A DNA stretch of 64,000 nt from NCBI GenBank assembly GCA_944474755.1, contig OX104124.1, positions 41,679,342-41,743,341 of the forward strand, given 5' to 3'. Positions 24,546-38,800 of this stretch are shown in pieces. A program made the translations under genes and the position numbers. The notes under the pieces were generated by a model. The model saw only the letters and a program-made list of their open reading frames with translations. It ran no database searches and had not been told where the DNA came from. Numbering within the stretch: the stretch's first letter is position 1; each line of letters opens with the position of its first letter. Origin of the DNA: Limnoperna fortunei. Lineage: Eukaryota; Mollusca; Bivalvia; Mytilida; Modiolidae.

Positions 24546-24551
24546 AATAAA
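24546..24551 (+). promoter_or_regulatory. Polyadenylation signal of the small secreted gene
   Basis: AATAAA about 70 bp after the stop codon, in AT-rich sequence; the usual metazoan signal in a plausible place. Confidence 0.5.
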
Positions 24552-24780
24552 AACAACTTTAAATTTAATAATATACATATGTTTATATAGGGATTTATTA
24601 TACTATATGTTATTTAAAGACAACAGTTTTGAAGTGATTACAAGTAAAAATGACAGAGAAAGCTAAGGTTAAACAGAGGAGCGGACAATAACAAAACCAA
24701 ACAGTGAGTACCACGAACCCTACAAAAAAAACAAAAAAAAACCAGGTGGTGAGTCTATGTGCTCCTGAAGGATCAGCACT

Positions 24781-24887
24781 AGCGTTCACTAGCGTCACCG
24801 TCGTATCACTCATGTTAACGTTCACTAGCGTCGCCGTCGCATCACTCAGGATAACAATCACTAGCGTCACCGTCGTATTAACATATT
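24781..24887. repeat. 36-bp tandem repeat, three copies
   Basis: CACTAGCGTCACCGTCGTAT and the following 16 bp recur at 36-bp spacing from 24787. The unit is CG-rich compared with its surroundings. Short frames on both strands here reflect the repeat. Confidence 0.7.
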
Positions 24888-25486
24888 AAAGCCTCACAAT
24901 ATACGTCCAATACAGGCTGATGCTTAAACAATCAGACAAAATGTTCAAAGGTCTACGAATATGACCTAAGCCTAATGAACCTATATTAATCTAATAAGTA
25001 GTGCAACTACAGAAAGGGAGATAATCATAGATCAATTCAGAAAATTTTCCCCAGCACATTTAAAGCAGCAATGGCAAAAATGGATCTTTAAGTGCGGGAA
25101 CATCACACTTTTCACATACGGAGAATAAATGGTTTATGTCCCAATCAGACGGACACTGGATATGCATTTGCAGATATAATAAACCCGGTAATTATACCGC
25201 TGTATTATCTTTTGTACTTGGATAGACTGAGAAGCTTTATATTTTTTCTTTACTCTGTTACGCCCTTGGTGAAGATATATTGTTGTTATACACATGTAGT
25301 CATTTAAATATCCTTTTTATATCATTCAAAACCACACATAAATTATGATTTAAATGCTACTAATCATAGAAACATATTACATGTATACGTGCACAGAATG
25401 TTTCGATTGTTAAAAAAGACACCGTTAGTCACTACCTTGATTTTAAGTGTTATTACGAGGAAGAAGCCTTTTGTGGAAATAAATTT

Positions 25487-25770
<284 letters not shown>

Positions 25771-25849
25771 CATAACCCTTTTAATCGATGAAATAAATCA
25801 AACAAATTTTCGACTTATTGGTTCTTCTCACATCGTTTAAATGATTTGA

Positions 25850-26005
25850 TGTTATGTGGTAGCTGTGATATTGACAAGCGTGCCACTCTTTACAGAGCAC
25901 GTAAGAATTATATGGCTGCTGGTATATCGGATAGCGTGCCACTCTTAACATATTACGTACGATTTATGTGACAGTTGTGATATCGGCCAGCGTGCCACTT
26001 TTAAG
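25850..26005. repeat. Three diverged tandem copies, about 63-bp unit
   Basis: Each copy carries AGCGTGCCACTCTT (last: AGCGTGCCACTTTT) preceded by a GCTGTGATAT-like motif. Confidence 0.6.
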
Positions 26006-26011
26006 AGAAGT

Positions 26012-26280
26012 TGAGATTTTATTGCAATTAAACTCTACCAATTTATATCAGAAACTAGTTCAAGACAGCCGTAAAAAATGTAAGTATTAGTTTCTACCTA
26101 TGTTAAACCATATTTCATAAAAACTGGATAAAAACATAAAACTTACTTTATATAGTACAAGCTGATGTTACTAAAGATTTTTATTCAAGATAAGTAACAG
26201 AAGTCAAGTTTTTATTGCAAACTCTACCAATTTGTATAAGAAATTAGTTCAAGACAGCCATAAAAAATGAAAGTTTGTAT
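26012..26280. repeat. Direct duplication, about 70-bp arms
   Basis: TTTTATTGCAA-ACTCTACCAATTT and AGTTCAAGACAGCC-TAAAAAATG occur at 26012-26081 and again at 26205-26275 in the same orientation. Confidence 0.65.
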
Positions 26281-26829
26281 TGCAGACCAGCCTGAAAAAA
26301 AATACATTGAATGTTACTGTTATACAGTTCAAAATTTAAAAAGTTTTTATTTTAAAAATGAGTTTTGAATATTACATCGAATTGCCTTTGTTTCATTTAT
26401 GTATATATTTGAAACAGTTCACTTGGAAATACATATAAATGATATGATAAGATTTATGAAATCCTTAACCAACTATTAGAAACTTTGATAAAAAATATTG
26501 AAAGAAAAGGTTTCTTATGTTTAAAATACACGGCAATAAATAGCTTCCCACAAAAAAATCCATATTATTTTAAATATAAAATTTTACCACTTTTTAAAAC
26601 TTTATTTATGAAGGAGATTAAAGTCAAAAAATTGTACACATGTAACCAATATTGACCAAATCAGAACACAACGTAGTATTCATTGGAAGTTTTACCAACA
26701 TTTGTTTTGACATAGCTAGTTAATTAATAAAGATATCATTTGATGATTTTATGTTTTGGCTAGGATGTTGGTCATGGGCCAGCAGTATTGGTCCTCGGCT
26801 TCATCTACGACCATGCACAACAGCAAATC

Positions 26830-26875
26830 TGGACCAATAACTACACCAATACAGAAGTCATTACGTAATAATATC
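26830..26875. repeat. 46-bp segment with an inverted partner at 48.9 kb
   Basis: TGGACCAATAAC and CATTACGTAATAA blocks match the reverse complement of 48902-48947 with only a few mismatches, while the flanks do not match. Confidence 0.6.
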
Positions 26876-28287
26876 ACAGTATAAAATCTTGACACATAAA
26901 TCAAATTTTATGATGAATGATATTGTTATTTATCATTTTTAAGTAAACATCATCGAATAAATAGATAAAACGGACTACGATAGTTTTCTCGCAGTAATTG
27001 TTTATGTTTAACGCTCGCTAAAAACGCATAGGTCTAAAAAACGAAGTTGATGTCTGTACAAATGTACATGTACAAAAAGTTACAGTAGATCGGAGCATGC
27101 AATTTAATAACAAGTATAGTAGTATGTCTTAGGTCGACGGTTTCCACAGGATCGATACTCAATGAATAAACTCGTGGAAATTGTAACAAAAGTAAATCAA
27201 TCATGGAGATATATTCTGGATAAAACTATTTCAGTGAAAGGACGGAACTACGGACAGAAGGACAAACGGACAAAACGTAAACTATATGCCCCTTTTTGGC
27301 AAGCATAATAGTGCTGCCAAAAGATGAGAGGAATATTTCTCGTGCACTTTTTGCTCCATATCAATATGTATCCAACTGTGACTGACGAACAGACGGTAGG
27401 ACGATGCGGTCTATATTCTCCCCTTTCTTAGCATGAACAATGATATGGTTTCTTGTGCCTTCATTAAAAAAAACCTATGCTTACGAGACACCAGATTTAA
27501 CGGCAATATTTTTATAAACGTTGGCCGCGCATGTGTATGAGGTAACTACCAAATCATTCTTTTTCACTGGATTATCCCATCGGATCACCTAGGTTATTTC
27601 CGCATAAGGTCGGAAAGTACTGGTGATTCTTTCCCGACCCTTGACAAAAACACCGAGACCTGTTCCGATTGTGGTTTCATATTTCTCGTTTTAAGGTTTC
27701 AATACACTAATTAAGACAAATCACATTTCAGAACATATTACGAAATTGGTATGTATTAAAAACTGCTACAAATGAACATTTGTTTGAAAGGTGGATATAT
27801 AAAGACAATTTCGAGTCTTTATTTGCTTTTTTAACGATGTTAATGATATTGTTTTTCACATTTACTGCATGACCTATAAACCACGATTTTCTGAAACAAA
27901 AGTGATATTAGACTGGGGTTAACACAGTTAGCTAGTTTTCTCTTAGAAGGCTTTTAAGGGGGGATGACATTTTGAGAGACCGTGGGCCTGTCATGTATGA
28001 TTCTGGATATATATGATGCCGGTCGAAATAAACTCAAGGTAAAAGTGCTATGCAAATTCAAAAATGAACATTTAAAAGAATTGCATTAGTGTTTTCCTCC
28101 ATTTTAATAGCTTCGAATACGGGGTACAGAAAACGGCCCGGTTTCTTCACATGCGTGATGTATACGATGCAACTACAATGTTATTTTTTTTGATGAAATT
28201 AAACAAGCGCCCATGGAAAAGTGACTTTTTAGTGCCGAGTTCAACATTATGTTATCATACAAAGCGTGCTATTAGACGTTGGTTATG

Positions 28288-28390
28288 TTTGTTTGATTGA
28301 TTGAGATTTAACGCCACAACGCCACTGTTGGCAATTTGTTAGATATATTATTGCGTCTGTTTTAGTTGGTGGGGAAGACCTACGTCACGC
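28288..28390 (-). mobile_element. SINE fragment, degenerate
   Basis: Tail part only: TTTGTTTGATTGATTGAG, AACGCCAC and a diverged GCGTCTGTTTTAGTTGG. Confidence 0.45.
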
Positions 28391-28904
28391 ATCCATCGAG
28401 CTCGCCTCCACTCTCCCTCCTTTCTCAAATTTAAGTCCATATTAAAAAAATATACAATCAGATGAAAATTGTACTCTCATCTTAGGTGCAATCCCCCTCA
28501 ATTATATAATCGAGAGTGGCATATGTTAACACGAGAAATAACGAGAACACTCAACATGAGAGATTGATCGCTCTTCACTTACAACTTGTTTTAGGAATTT
28601 TTGTTGTACTAAAATAGTAATGAAAATAAATGTCGGTATCATTTGGTAATCCATCATGCTGTTACTTGAATTTTCTGTTATTTATGATCACGAAACACAC
28701 ACATTGACATGTATGATCATGTAAATTTCATTATTTATATAGCTCTATAGGCAATTCAATGTATAATTTTAATTATTAATCTCACACTAAGCTATTACTA
28801 GTCAATTAACTTTTGTGTTTTGTGTTTCAATTAGTTTATATGTATAAAGTTAACAGTATATTATTTAAGTGATCGTCACCTGAATATTTAATAATTTTTT
28901 TTAA

Positions 28905-29010
28905 AATTGTGTTGGATTTTTACGCAATTTGTCAGCTATAACGTGTCATCTGGTTTTATTGAGGGGGAAAACATTAAACTCTGAAACCCTCCGACTTCAA
29001 ACCAATATCT
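28905..29010 (-). mobile_element. SINE fragment, degenerate
   Basis: Weak similarity to the SINE tail and body (CAATTTGTCAGCTATAACG, GGTTTTATTGAGGGGGAAA). Confidence 0.35.
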
Positions 29011-29109
29011 TATTAAAGAAAGAGTTGAATTGTGCCGAATGGTCTAGGTATCGCTTATAGATCACTGTCGAGTCAACATTTTGTTTTTGAGTTTGTGTCT
29101 GACTTAATT

Positions 29110-29255
29110 CAGCAAGGCGTCTATGGTGACTCCAAAATTGGCAATGTTCGCATCTTTTCCTGCATAAGGCCCAGTGTTCTCGCCGGGTCCCTCGTCTTCC
29201 GTTGACAATAAAAGTTGGATGTCATTGCTGAAATGTTGACAAAACCTCAAACAAA
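29110..29255 (+). mobile_element. SINE fragment, degenerate
   Basis: TGTTCTCGCCGGGTCCCTCG and CAATAAAAGTTGGATGTCAT correspond to the SINE body and tail on the plus strand. Confidence 0.45.
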
Positions 29256-29877
29256 CTGATTGTAGCCGTCTAATACAAAAAGGGTAAAAAGGGGGGGGGG
29301 GGTGTGTGACTTAATTCCAACTCCAGCACCCTGCATACATTCTATCTTGACCTCGGGGCGTATTTTGGTACTTCGAGTGATACAATCTCTATATTTACGG
29401 CTGTAAACGAATATAGCAAACAATATCCTTGTTACGGAAATAAACAGATTTTCCGACGCAACGTTGTAGATAGTCCGCTAGTTCAGTTTCATAATAATTA
29501 ACCATTGTGTTACTTAACTTTTGATATTTAACAGTGCATTAAGATAAGAGTGGTTGCATTATGACAGCCATGACAAACAATTAATATATAAATTATTCAG
29601 CCACATATCTAACATCACGGGTTAGTCCATGGTAACGATAATACAATAACCTTTTTTGACGTTTTCTGATCAGGTAATATTACATATAAGTACTTTGAAC
29701 TTTACCGTCATACAATGGTATTATTTGTGATTGATAAACATTAATTTTATACAGTGTAAATAATAAAAAACCACTATAATGTCTTATTAACGTGACGTGT
29801 ATACTTGATTTATAACTAACTTTTTTGCAATTTGCATTCTTCTTCAAATGGTATAATATAATTTGACTTAGTTTTCA

Positions 29878-32800
29878 ATGATGGCGTTGTCTTTGTCTGT
29901 TTGGATTTTATTTGTATATTTGTGTTTATGCATTACTTCCGGTAAGTAAAAAATAGAATTAGTGCTGTAAGGGGATTTGTGGGTTTTTTTTGTTCGAATT
30001 GTTTGAATGAAGTTTAGCTCCATTTAAAAAATGGTTGTAACTTTATCATGGTGTCCAGTTTTATATTGGGAGAGGTAGCAGGGGTTAAGTGATAAAAACC
30101 CAGACATTCCGCGTAATTTAAGAAAATGGCATCCAAATTGTATTTGCATATAGTACCCGATATGCAATATGTACGAATTGATTGTTTATTTGTTTGTTTG
30201 AATGTTTTTTAAAGCTTCTTTCTGAATCAGCAATTTTTCAACTTTATCATGGCGTCCAGTTTTTATTGGGAGAGGAAGCCGGTGTACGCGAAGAAAACCC
30301 ACCACCTTCGGTAGGAAAACTAGCAATCATTGTCAATTAAAATTGGAGTCAAATACATCCTGCTCACAGTGTGACTCGAACCCGCAACAACAGTGTTGAC
30401 ATACATGTGATTAATAGTAGACTGACTGATAGTATGCAGAAGAAAATACACAGAGGCAGCTGATTGGATGTTGGAGTTCTGAAATTGCAAAATAAAAATT
30501 ATAAACATTATAAATTAAAAATGTTCGATATTTTGGAGGAAATTTATACGAGCCTGGAAAATTGAGGCTAAAACGATTAAATAAGGAGGTTAGACATTTT
30601 GTCAGTGTTATTCAGATCTGATTATTTCAACCAAAATTTTCGGTCATTTTGCTGCACGACATATTTAATTTTCTTTTTTATCTATTATTAAATCATGAAG
30701 TTTTTCTTTTCAATTAGCAAAAAATTGCTTTCGGGATGTGTGTGTGTGGGGGGGGGGGGGGGTGTAAATTTCATAGGTTTTTTTGCACAAATAATCTTAA
30801 TTGCAAATGCCACATAATGGGTAATGCATTGCGAAAAATTACGCTTTAGTAACATTTTAGTTATAACTCTTACGTATGATCGTCATAAACAACTCGTCGC
30901 TCGTTGACAAATCCGGATAATTACCCTAAACAAAAGCATATACCATCCATCTTATTTTTATTTGATTACTTATTTATTCTTGGTGTTAACACATAATAAA
31001 ATTAACATATAAACAAATTCATCTTGATTATCTGTTATCATTTAGCATTCTAAATGAAGAGGGAAAATGTCAGTAAACCTGACTATTTTCAAATAATATA
31101 TTATTAGTTGTTTTAATCTGACGTGTCTTGTTAATGCTTAATATATATTTTTATGAAGTAATAAATATATGTCTATATAAACCGAAAACATTCTTTGACG
31201 TGAACATTCAGCTGACATAACTCACAAAACTTAGATAAAAGCTATGATCTAAAATTAAGTAATTAAGCGATTGGTGCAACCAACTATTCCATCCATTATG
31301 ACGTCGAAAAGTAGTTCTGACAAAAGTATATCTTGTATCTCCTATGTATCATCTATATAGAAGATACAAGATGTACTTTTGTCAGAACTACTTTTTGACG
31401 TCGTAATGATGGAGTACTCTCTGTGAATTATGACGTCATAAGAAATTTACAGTGCCATTAGATTCAAGGAGCTTTCTCTGCTGGGCCGGCATATTCATGT
31501 ACCCTTACGATGATGTCATCTTTAGCGGCCTTCGGATCGATATGACGTCATATTAATAACCAGTCAAAAAACCAATATCGTTGGTGCTGTATAATAATTG
31601 AAATTGCAGCGTATGTAAATAAAAACAATATTGCACCAAGAACAAATAATAGGTAACGACGGGCAATTTTCTGACAGAACATCACAATAAATTTACTACG
31701 CTATTACATTCAAGGATTTTTTTCTCTCCGGTGCCAGACATTTTCTGAAAGAATGTCACGGTAATTTTTTAAATACACCAGTACATTAAAGGTGTTTGCT
31801 ATTTGTGGCCGGGGATGTTATGACGAGACGTCACAAACAATTAACTGTGACGTTACGCATGAAATTGGTGATACCTAACGTTACAGAAAATTGTCGTCAA
31901 AATGCCAGTTTGCGACGACGTTTTTGTCGCTTGATGTGTGTTCGGGATTTTTTTTTATTGTTTTGTTGTTTTTGTTTTTGTGTTTTTGTTTGTTTGTTTG
32001 TTTTTTTTTAATTTATTGCTTTTTTTGTATTCTAACATTTTTTTTAATTTAGAGCGCTTTTGGCGAGTCTTGGTCTCTAATTTAAATTCGTGGAAGTTTT
32101 TTTTCTTTTCTTTTAGAAACCATTTTCGGAATTTGAGCGCCTTTGATGAGTCATCTTCGATTCATAATCGTGAAATTTTAAAGTTGTTTATTTTTTCAGT
32201 GTGTGTGTGTGTGTGTGCATTTTTTTTAGAGGGGAATGGGATTTGCTTCATTTATAAAAAAAAGAAAAAAGAATGATACACAAGTTTTAAAAATTAATTT
32301 CATTTAAACATTCTAAAACATTAAGATGCATTTCCTCTGTGATGCTTATTACATTGTTTGAAGCTAATTCAGAACAAATGTAAATAATTGAAGCAGCGGG
32401 CACGATCGCTTTTCTTTTAAGTAAGCGGTATTTAAATTGTGTGTTTGACTTTTCATAGTATAATCCACGAAAAACTTGTGTTCCTGCAGAGAATGAAGCG
32501 CCCCAACTATCTGTCGTATCAACTTGTAGAATTTCCAAACCTTTTTCTACTCTTAGTAAATAGTATTCCTCATTTGCATCGTCGGTGAACAGCGCAACCA
32601 CTTGGCCAGCCGATACTAATTCTTGCAAAGAATTTTGTTCATTTTCTTCGTCTTCGTGTTGTTCGTTAATGTTCTCTTCACTCATTTTCCATTCCGTATA
32701 ACCACCGGTTTTTTTTACGTTGCAGCACTGGTCATACATATGATAATTGCAGTTCAAGCAATAACAAGACAGTTCACTCATTGTTATTAAACCTCTGTTT

Positions 32801-35800
32801 GTCTGTCGGCCTGACCTTACTTGGTGAACTGATCGAATACTTGGGACCGGCTTAAAAGACAAGTTATCGTTTCGCGGTATTGTTTCTGCATATTTAAATA
32901 TTCTTCTTTTGCAGAATGATCTAGGTTCCGTAAGGTTTGCGCTAGCAAAATCATAAAGATCTTTTGCTGATCTAATTTGAGCCTGTCCTCGTAAGATTGC
33001 ATTATCGGCCTGTCTTTTTATAATCCCCCCGGCAGCATCTTGTGGCCCTGCAATTAAAACACAATAAGGGTATTAGTATGGAAAAGTATAATATACAGAA
33101 GCTATATAAAAGTTCTTTATTATACTTCATGCAAAAATGCACGGTAGTTTTAATGGCTACAAGGCTATGTTAATTCAGTTGATTTTTATTAGCCCTCAAT
33201 CATCAGCATGTGTTTTCGCAATGGGTGTTCAAAATGCAAAAATTAACACCTGATCCGGAATTCGCGACTGTCACCGAATTGTTCCGGATAAGCTCAGAAG
33301 CAGCATTTATTGTCAAGAATTAATTTAACAACCAATATATTGGTAAAAGATTTATCAATTTTATTATTTATAAAAAAAAATCCAAGCATAATAAAAATCA
33401 TTCCGCCCTTTTTGATTGGGGTATTATGAAGATTATCCTCGAAAAAATTTAGCACCCTCGACCACGTCTCGGGTGCATATTTTTTCTCTCTTGTGATAAT
33501 CTACAATATACACCTTTATCTTAGGGCAGTATGTTTTTGATTTTAATTCAAACCATAAAACCAAAACAATAATATACTAGTATGAAATACGTGTTCAAAT
33601 ATACAGAAAATAAATGAATAATAAATAACTACAAAAATGCGATACAACTCTTTCTTTAAGTTCATTGCTTTTGTTTAAAAATGTTAGTTCAAACCAACAC
33701 ATACGAAGAAAATTAATTAATTCTAAATTAATAATTAATTATGATTACCTTTTGCATGTGAAGTTTCGAAGAAATTTCGTGTAAAATGTTGGGAACTAAA
33801 GTCATCAAATGCAGTACTAATGTCTCCAAAACAATGCCTGCTCTTATACTGGGCTGCGCATCCGTCAGTAAACTCGTGTATCTCATTTACTGAATATGAA
33901 ATGGACTGTAGATATTCCGCTATATAGTTTCGAACTTGATGAACAAAATATTGATCGTGAACTAAATCCGGACTAATAACAAAAAACTGTTCTGTGATTA
34001 TTTCCGGGAAGTCTTCCGAGCTATCAATGCCATCGTATTCTAATAGTGCATGTCTATGTATGATAGTAACATGGACCGAAACTTCAGTTTTTTGAAAATA
34101 GGCACTTTGTATCTCGGTACGCTCAGAACACCTATAGTTTTCACTAAAGTCGTGTACTAGAACACACTGCCTTTCTGAGAGATTTCTAACAAGATTCTGA
34201 AATTGTTCGTTTTGCCATGTAGCTCTATGTTAATGCAATGGAAACGTTTCAAGTAGTTTCCTTAAATATGCAAAAAGCTCACCGACTTTAGTTTCTTTTT
34301 TAACAAGCATAAGTTTCTTTATTGTCTTGTTGCCTTTCACATTTACGGTAACATTTTCAAATTTTTCCCATTTGATCAATTGCGCATCATCCGATATATT
34401 TACTTCTTCTGGCATAAATTTTAACTTCTCGACCCCACAATTCGAACAGTTTCTCTTAAGACATTCTAAGTTATGAAAACCATCATCTTTTTCACATAAC
34501 GTATCACTGACAATATCCGAAATGGAATCATATACAGGAAGACGATTTGATTGTGTCGAAAAATCATTTTCTCTTAAAAGTTTTCTCCGGAATTCCATGC
34601 AAGATTTGAACACGGTTTTAAATTCAACATGATATTTACAACAGCACGTTTGTCTATCTTTTTGTCGAACTGAGCGAACGAAATATGGTTTACATTTTTC
34701 AAACATTCTTTGTGAGACTTGAATAGATGGATTGTCTCTGATAAAGTCTAAATAAACATCAGTCTGCGTTTTCTCCAGAATGTGAGTCATATGGCTTGAA
34801 TACGTTTTGGGACCGATGCGGACTCTTTTTATGTCTGCTATGTTGCCAGTGGGTCTAGATATTCCAGGTTTAAGCCAGAACTCGTACATGATTTTCTTTG
34901 TCTATGGTTTAAGGGCATCAGATCTGGTTTTCCTAGTGGTGTAAATCCAGCACGATTTTTCAGATTTAAGTATACTTGTCCTTATAGCATGACCGCGACT
35001 TACTCTTCTGACAGGTAATCCTAGTTTTCTTGTGAGTTTTTTTCTACATTTATTGTCTCTGATCTTTTCACCGCTTACTGATGATATTATAAGGTTCATA
35101 GTTTTTAAAGAATCGCCCGATCTTTTGTTTTTACAATTATCTATGACTGTTTTTATATCTTCCGTCAGTGCTTTTGCTGTTTTGTGTTCTTCTATTTCCT
35201 CTGGCGATGAAATAAGTTCAGAAGATTGTAGTTTTCTGACAGTCGGTGAGTTAGAATTTTGCAGATACGCGAACATAGTAGTCACTCGTTTTGATGGACT
35301 TGCGGGTAGAGCCAATTTTAATTTCTTTTAAAGCCCGGTGCTTTTCTGTTCTATTTTCAAAAGTATTTTCCATACTAAAATCATCATTCCTACGGTGGTT
35401 ATCGGCATCGTTTTCGCGTTTTCTTTTTCTATATTTACGTTTCCTCTCTGCTTCTTTTTCTCGTCGCTCTTGTTCTTTCTTTACTTTCTCCCGATGAAGC
35501 CTTTGGCGCACTGCACCACTTGAAACAGAATATTCTCTATCCTTCAGAGTTCTATTTTTGTAATACGATTTTAGCCTTTGTTCTCGACGTTTCAGAAGCT
35601 TTTGTTGTTTCAACAAGTGTAGTTTTTCTCTAGACATTTCATGTAACAGTACTGCAAAAAAAATAAATAAATAAAAGATACAAGTTCTGAAATATTAAAA
35701 AAAAACAAAAAAATGTGTCAAACAGACACAGTGCCCCGCCTTTATATTTGGGATGGACGGACGGACGAACGGACGAACAGACCCGAACACTATTTGTCCC

Positions 35801-38800
35801 TCTACTTTCGCAGGCGGGGAATAAAAAGAATATGTTCTACAATTGTTCGAACAATATTAATATTCCTAACAATGAAAATGCAAGTTAGCACTATACAACT
35901 AAATCAAACAGACTATTCTCTAATTTTATTTTCGTCTATAACTTGAAACGCAACGTCTTGAACGTTTGGAACGGTCGTTTGTGACTTTGTGACATAAGTT
36001 TGGACTTGCGTTTTTGTATGACATTTTCGCAAACCTTGACGCATTTTTAAAACTAGAGTGTCAAAATGCGCAAATCAATTTGTATTTTTATTTTTAGTTA
36101 TCAGACAAAAAATTTTTCACAATCAAATAAACAATTTCTGTATTTGTTTGACGGAATCGTATCAGAAGAAGTTCTTAAAATGTATTTGTGACACATACTT
36201 GGACATAAAAAAATATGCGTCCAAAATAAACTGTTGTGAAAACCAAAGAAAAACAAAATATGGCGAAAAAGCCAAGTAATTGTATTATATATTGATACTA
36301 ATATTGATTGACTTACCGGTAAACTGATCTTAGTACAAAAGGCCGAAAAATGAAATACAACGTTCCTCGTCCTACGGGACACTTTGAGCGGTTCTGTTCT
36401 CACTTCGATAGCTATGTTGTTTGTACCCGTTTTGTTTAAATATTTTGACGTCACAATGCAACGGCATCGGACGTTGCACTGCCTGAAAATGGTGACTTTT
36501 GGTGAAAAAAACACAAATTTACGGAACAATTTCCATTAGATCCGACAATATTTTGTAACGCGGGACGCATGAAAAATGGCGTTATTTTTAAATATTAGTC
36601 GATTCTACTGTTTTACACTTATAATTTAGATATAATACAACATTATATAATGAATCGGTGTATATTTTTCTTTATTTTGATATATGATTTATAGGTTTTT
36701 AGTGTACAACAATGAAAAGGTGACCTGTTTTTGTGGTTAGTAGAATGCATTTTCTTGGGTGTCACCAATTTCATGCGTAACGTCTGTACCATTACATTCA
36801 ATAGGTTTCTTTGCTGGGAAGGGAATGTCACAATAAACTAACTAATTCATTACATTAAAGAAAGTTTTTGCGGGACCGTGCATGTTCCGGTCGAAAGTCA
36901 AAATGAATTACTGCGTAAGGGTTAGAAGATTTTAAATGACTTACAAAAAATTAGTCTTCTCAAGTTAACAATTTGTAGAACATACAAATTAGACACACTT
37001 ATTGATATAACAATATATTCATTACAGCGAATTCTCTATGTACATTTCCGTGTGCTGTGCAATCAAAAGGACAATACACAAGCGATTTTGGAACTTTCCA
37101 GTTTTCCTGCAAAAACTCGTCAGCGCTAATTCGTTCTTATGGTTATAACAAAGAAATACAAGAATGTTATGAAAGGAGTGGACCGTTTACGCTTCTTAGG
37201 TACGTAGTGTTAGTTAAATCTGTCTAAATATTAAACCCGAAAGAAAGAAGATATAATAAAATCAACCAAAAAGAAAGTTACTCAGAGCGCGAACCCCATA
37301 GCTACCATTGGGTCTCCAAGTTACGGAATAGGGAGTGATGGTACTCAGAGCGCGAAGCCCAGACCCTTCCATCGCGTCCTAAAGTAACGGATTGGGGATA
37401 CCATCTCGGTTGTAGATTGTCAGGTTATAATACCTGCCGCGGACCATAGCGTAAATCCTGTTTGGAGAGTGCTTAAAACCTCTTAGACGTAAACAAAAGT
37501 AAGCACGTTACTTCCGATATAAAATGGTAATTGTTTCGTCATTACCCAAACTCTCACTACCCTTTTTAATGTCATGCAGTTAAATATCCTGGCTGTAAAT
37601 CATCTTACTCTATTTATTGTATTGTTTGCTAACTTGTTCTCGTTCTGAATTTAACTGAAATACTGTTTGCTGGACGTATTGAGTCAATCTATTTTTTGAT
37701 CAAACGTCCAGCACCTTTTACAGAGCTTTTCAAAGTAGCAATTAATTTAGGTTTAAATGTGTACAATACATCCTTGTTCGTTAGTTTTTATTTCGGTAAA
37801 TTTTCTGTCTGTGTCGTTAAGACAAATCTCTGATTATGCTTGTTTGTTGTTTAAATAGTGTTAAACGCCATTTTCACAACATCATGTCGTCCAATTTTTA
37901 TTGGGGAGAAAACCGTACCTTTGGTAGAAAATTCGCAATCCTTGTCGATTAAGATTGGTGTCAAGCGCACCCTGCCGGCAATTATACTCGAACCCGCAAC
38001 CTAAGTGTTGACAGACCACGTGATAAATAATAGACGAACTACCTTAACCAATCGGCCACCGAGGCCCATGATAATGCCTGCAGTAGTTTTCCATTCTACC
38101 GCTATACGTTTTGTCATTTACTTTCAGACGTAATGGCAACGAATTTCAATGTGTAAAGGAAGCTGATATTGAAGGAAAAATAACCTGGGTATACGAAACA
38201 CCATTCAGTAAGTAAATGTATATACAAGTAAAGCTAGCTTCAGTATACCATTCAGTAAGTATATACAGGTAAAGCTAGCTTCAGTACACCATTCAGTAAG
38301 TATATACAGGTAAAGCTAGCTTTAGTACACCATTCAGTAAGTATATACAGGTAAAGCTAGCTTCAGTACACAATTCAGTAAGTATGTACGGGTAAAGCTA
38401 GCTTCAGTACACCATTCAGTAAGTATATAACGGTAAAGCTAGCTTCAGTACAACATTCAGAAGTATATACAGGTAAAGCTAGCTTTAGTACATCATTCAG
38501 TAAGTATATAATGGTAAGGCTAGCTTCAGTACATCTTTCAGTAAGTATATAACGGTAAAGATAGCCTCAGTACACCACTCAGTAAGAATATACAGATAAA
38601 GCTAGTTTTAGTACACCATTCAGTAAGTATACAATGGTAAAGCTAGCTTTAGTACACCATTCAGTAAGTATATAGAGGTAAAGCTAGCTTTAGTACAACA
38701 TTCTGTAAGTATATAGAGGTAAAGCTAGCCTCAGTACACCATTCAGTAAGAATATACAGATAACGCTAGCGTCAGTACACCATTCAGTATGTATAAACAG

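Larger units (their letters stand above)
31849..36784 (-). mobile_element. About 4.9-kb DNA transposon inside intron 1
   Basis: A 27-bp inverted repeat bounds the segment: 31849-31875 begins GACGTTACGCATGAAATTGG and its reverse complement is at 36758-36784 with one difference. Between them lies a two-exon transposase-like gene on the minus strand, antisense to the host gene. The 75-bp repeats outside both ends are direct, not inverted, as expected if the element landed in an older array. No exact target duplication was found, so the true ends may lie a little further out. Confidence 0.55.

Noticed and set aside
31796..32276. Phe/Val-rich open frames
   Set aside because: Caused by poly-T and GT-rich tracts next to the transposon end.
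36101..36529. 142-codon open frame on the minus strand upstream of the transposase
   Set aside because: Composition and lack of motifs look like chance; it probably lies in the transposon's 5' non-coding part.
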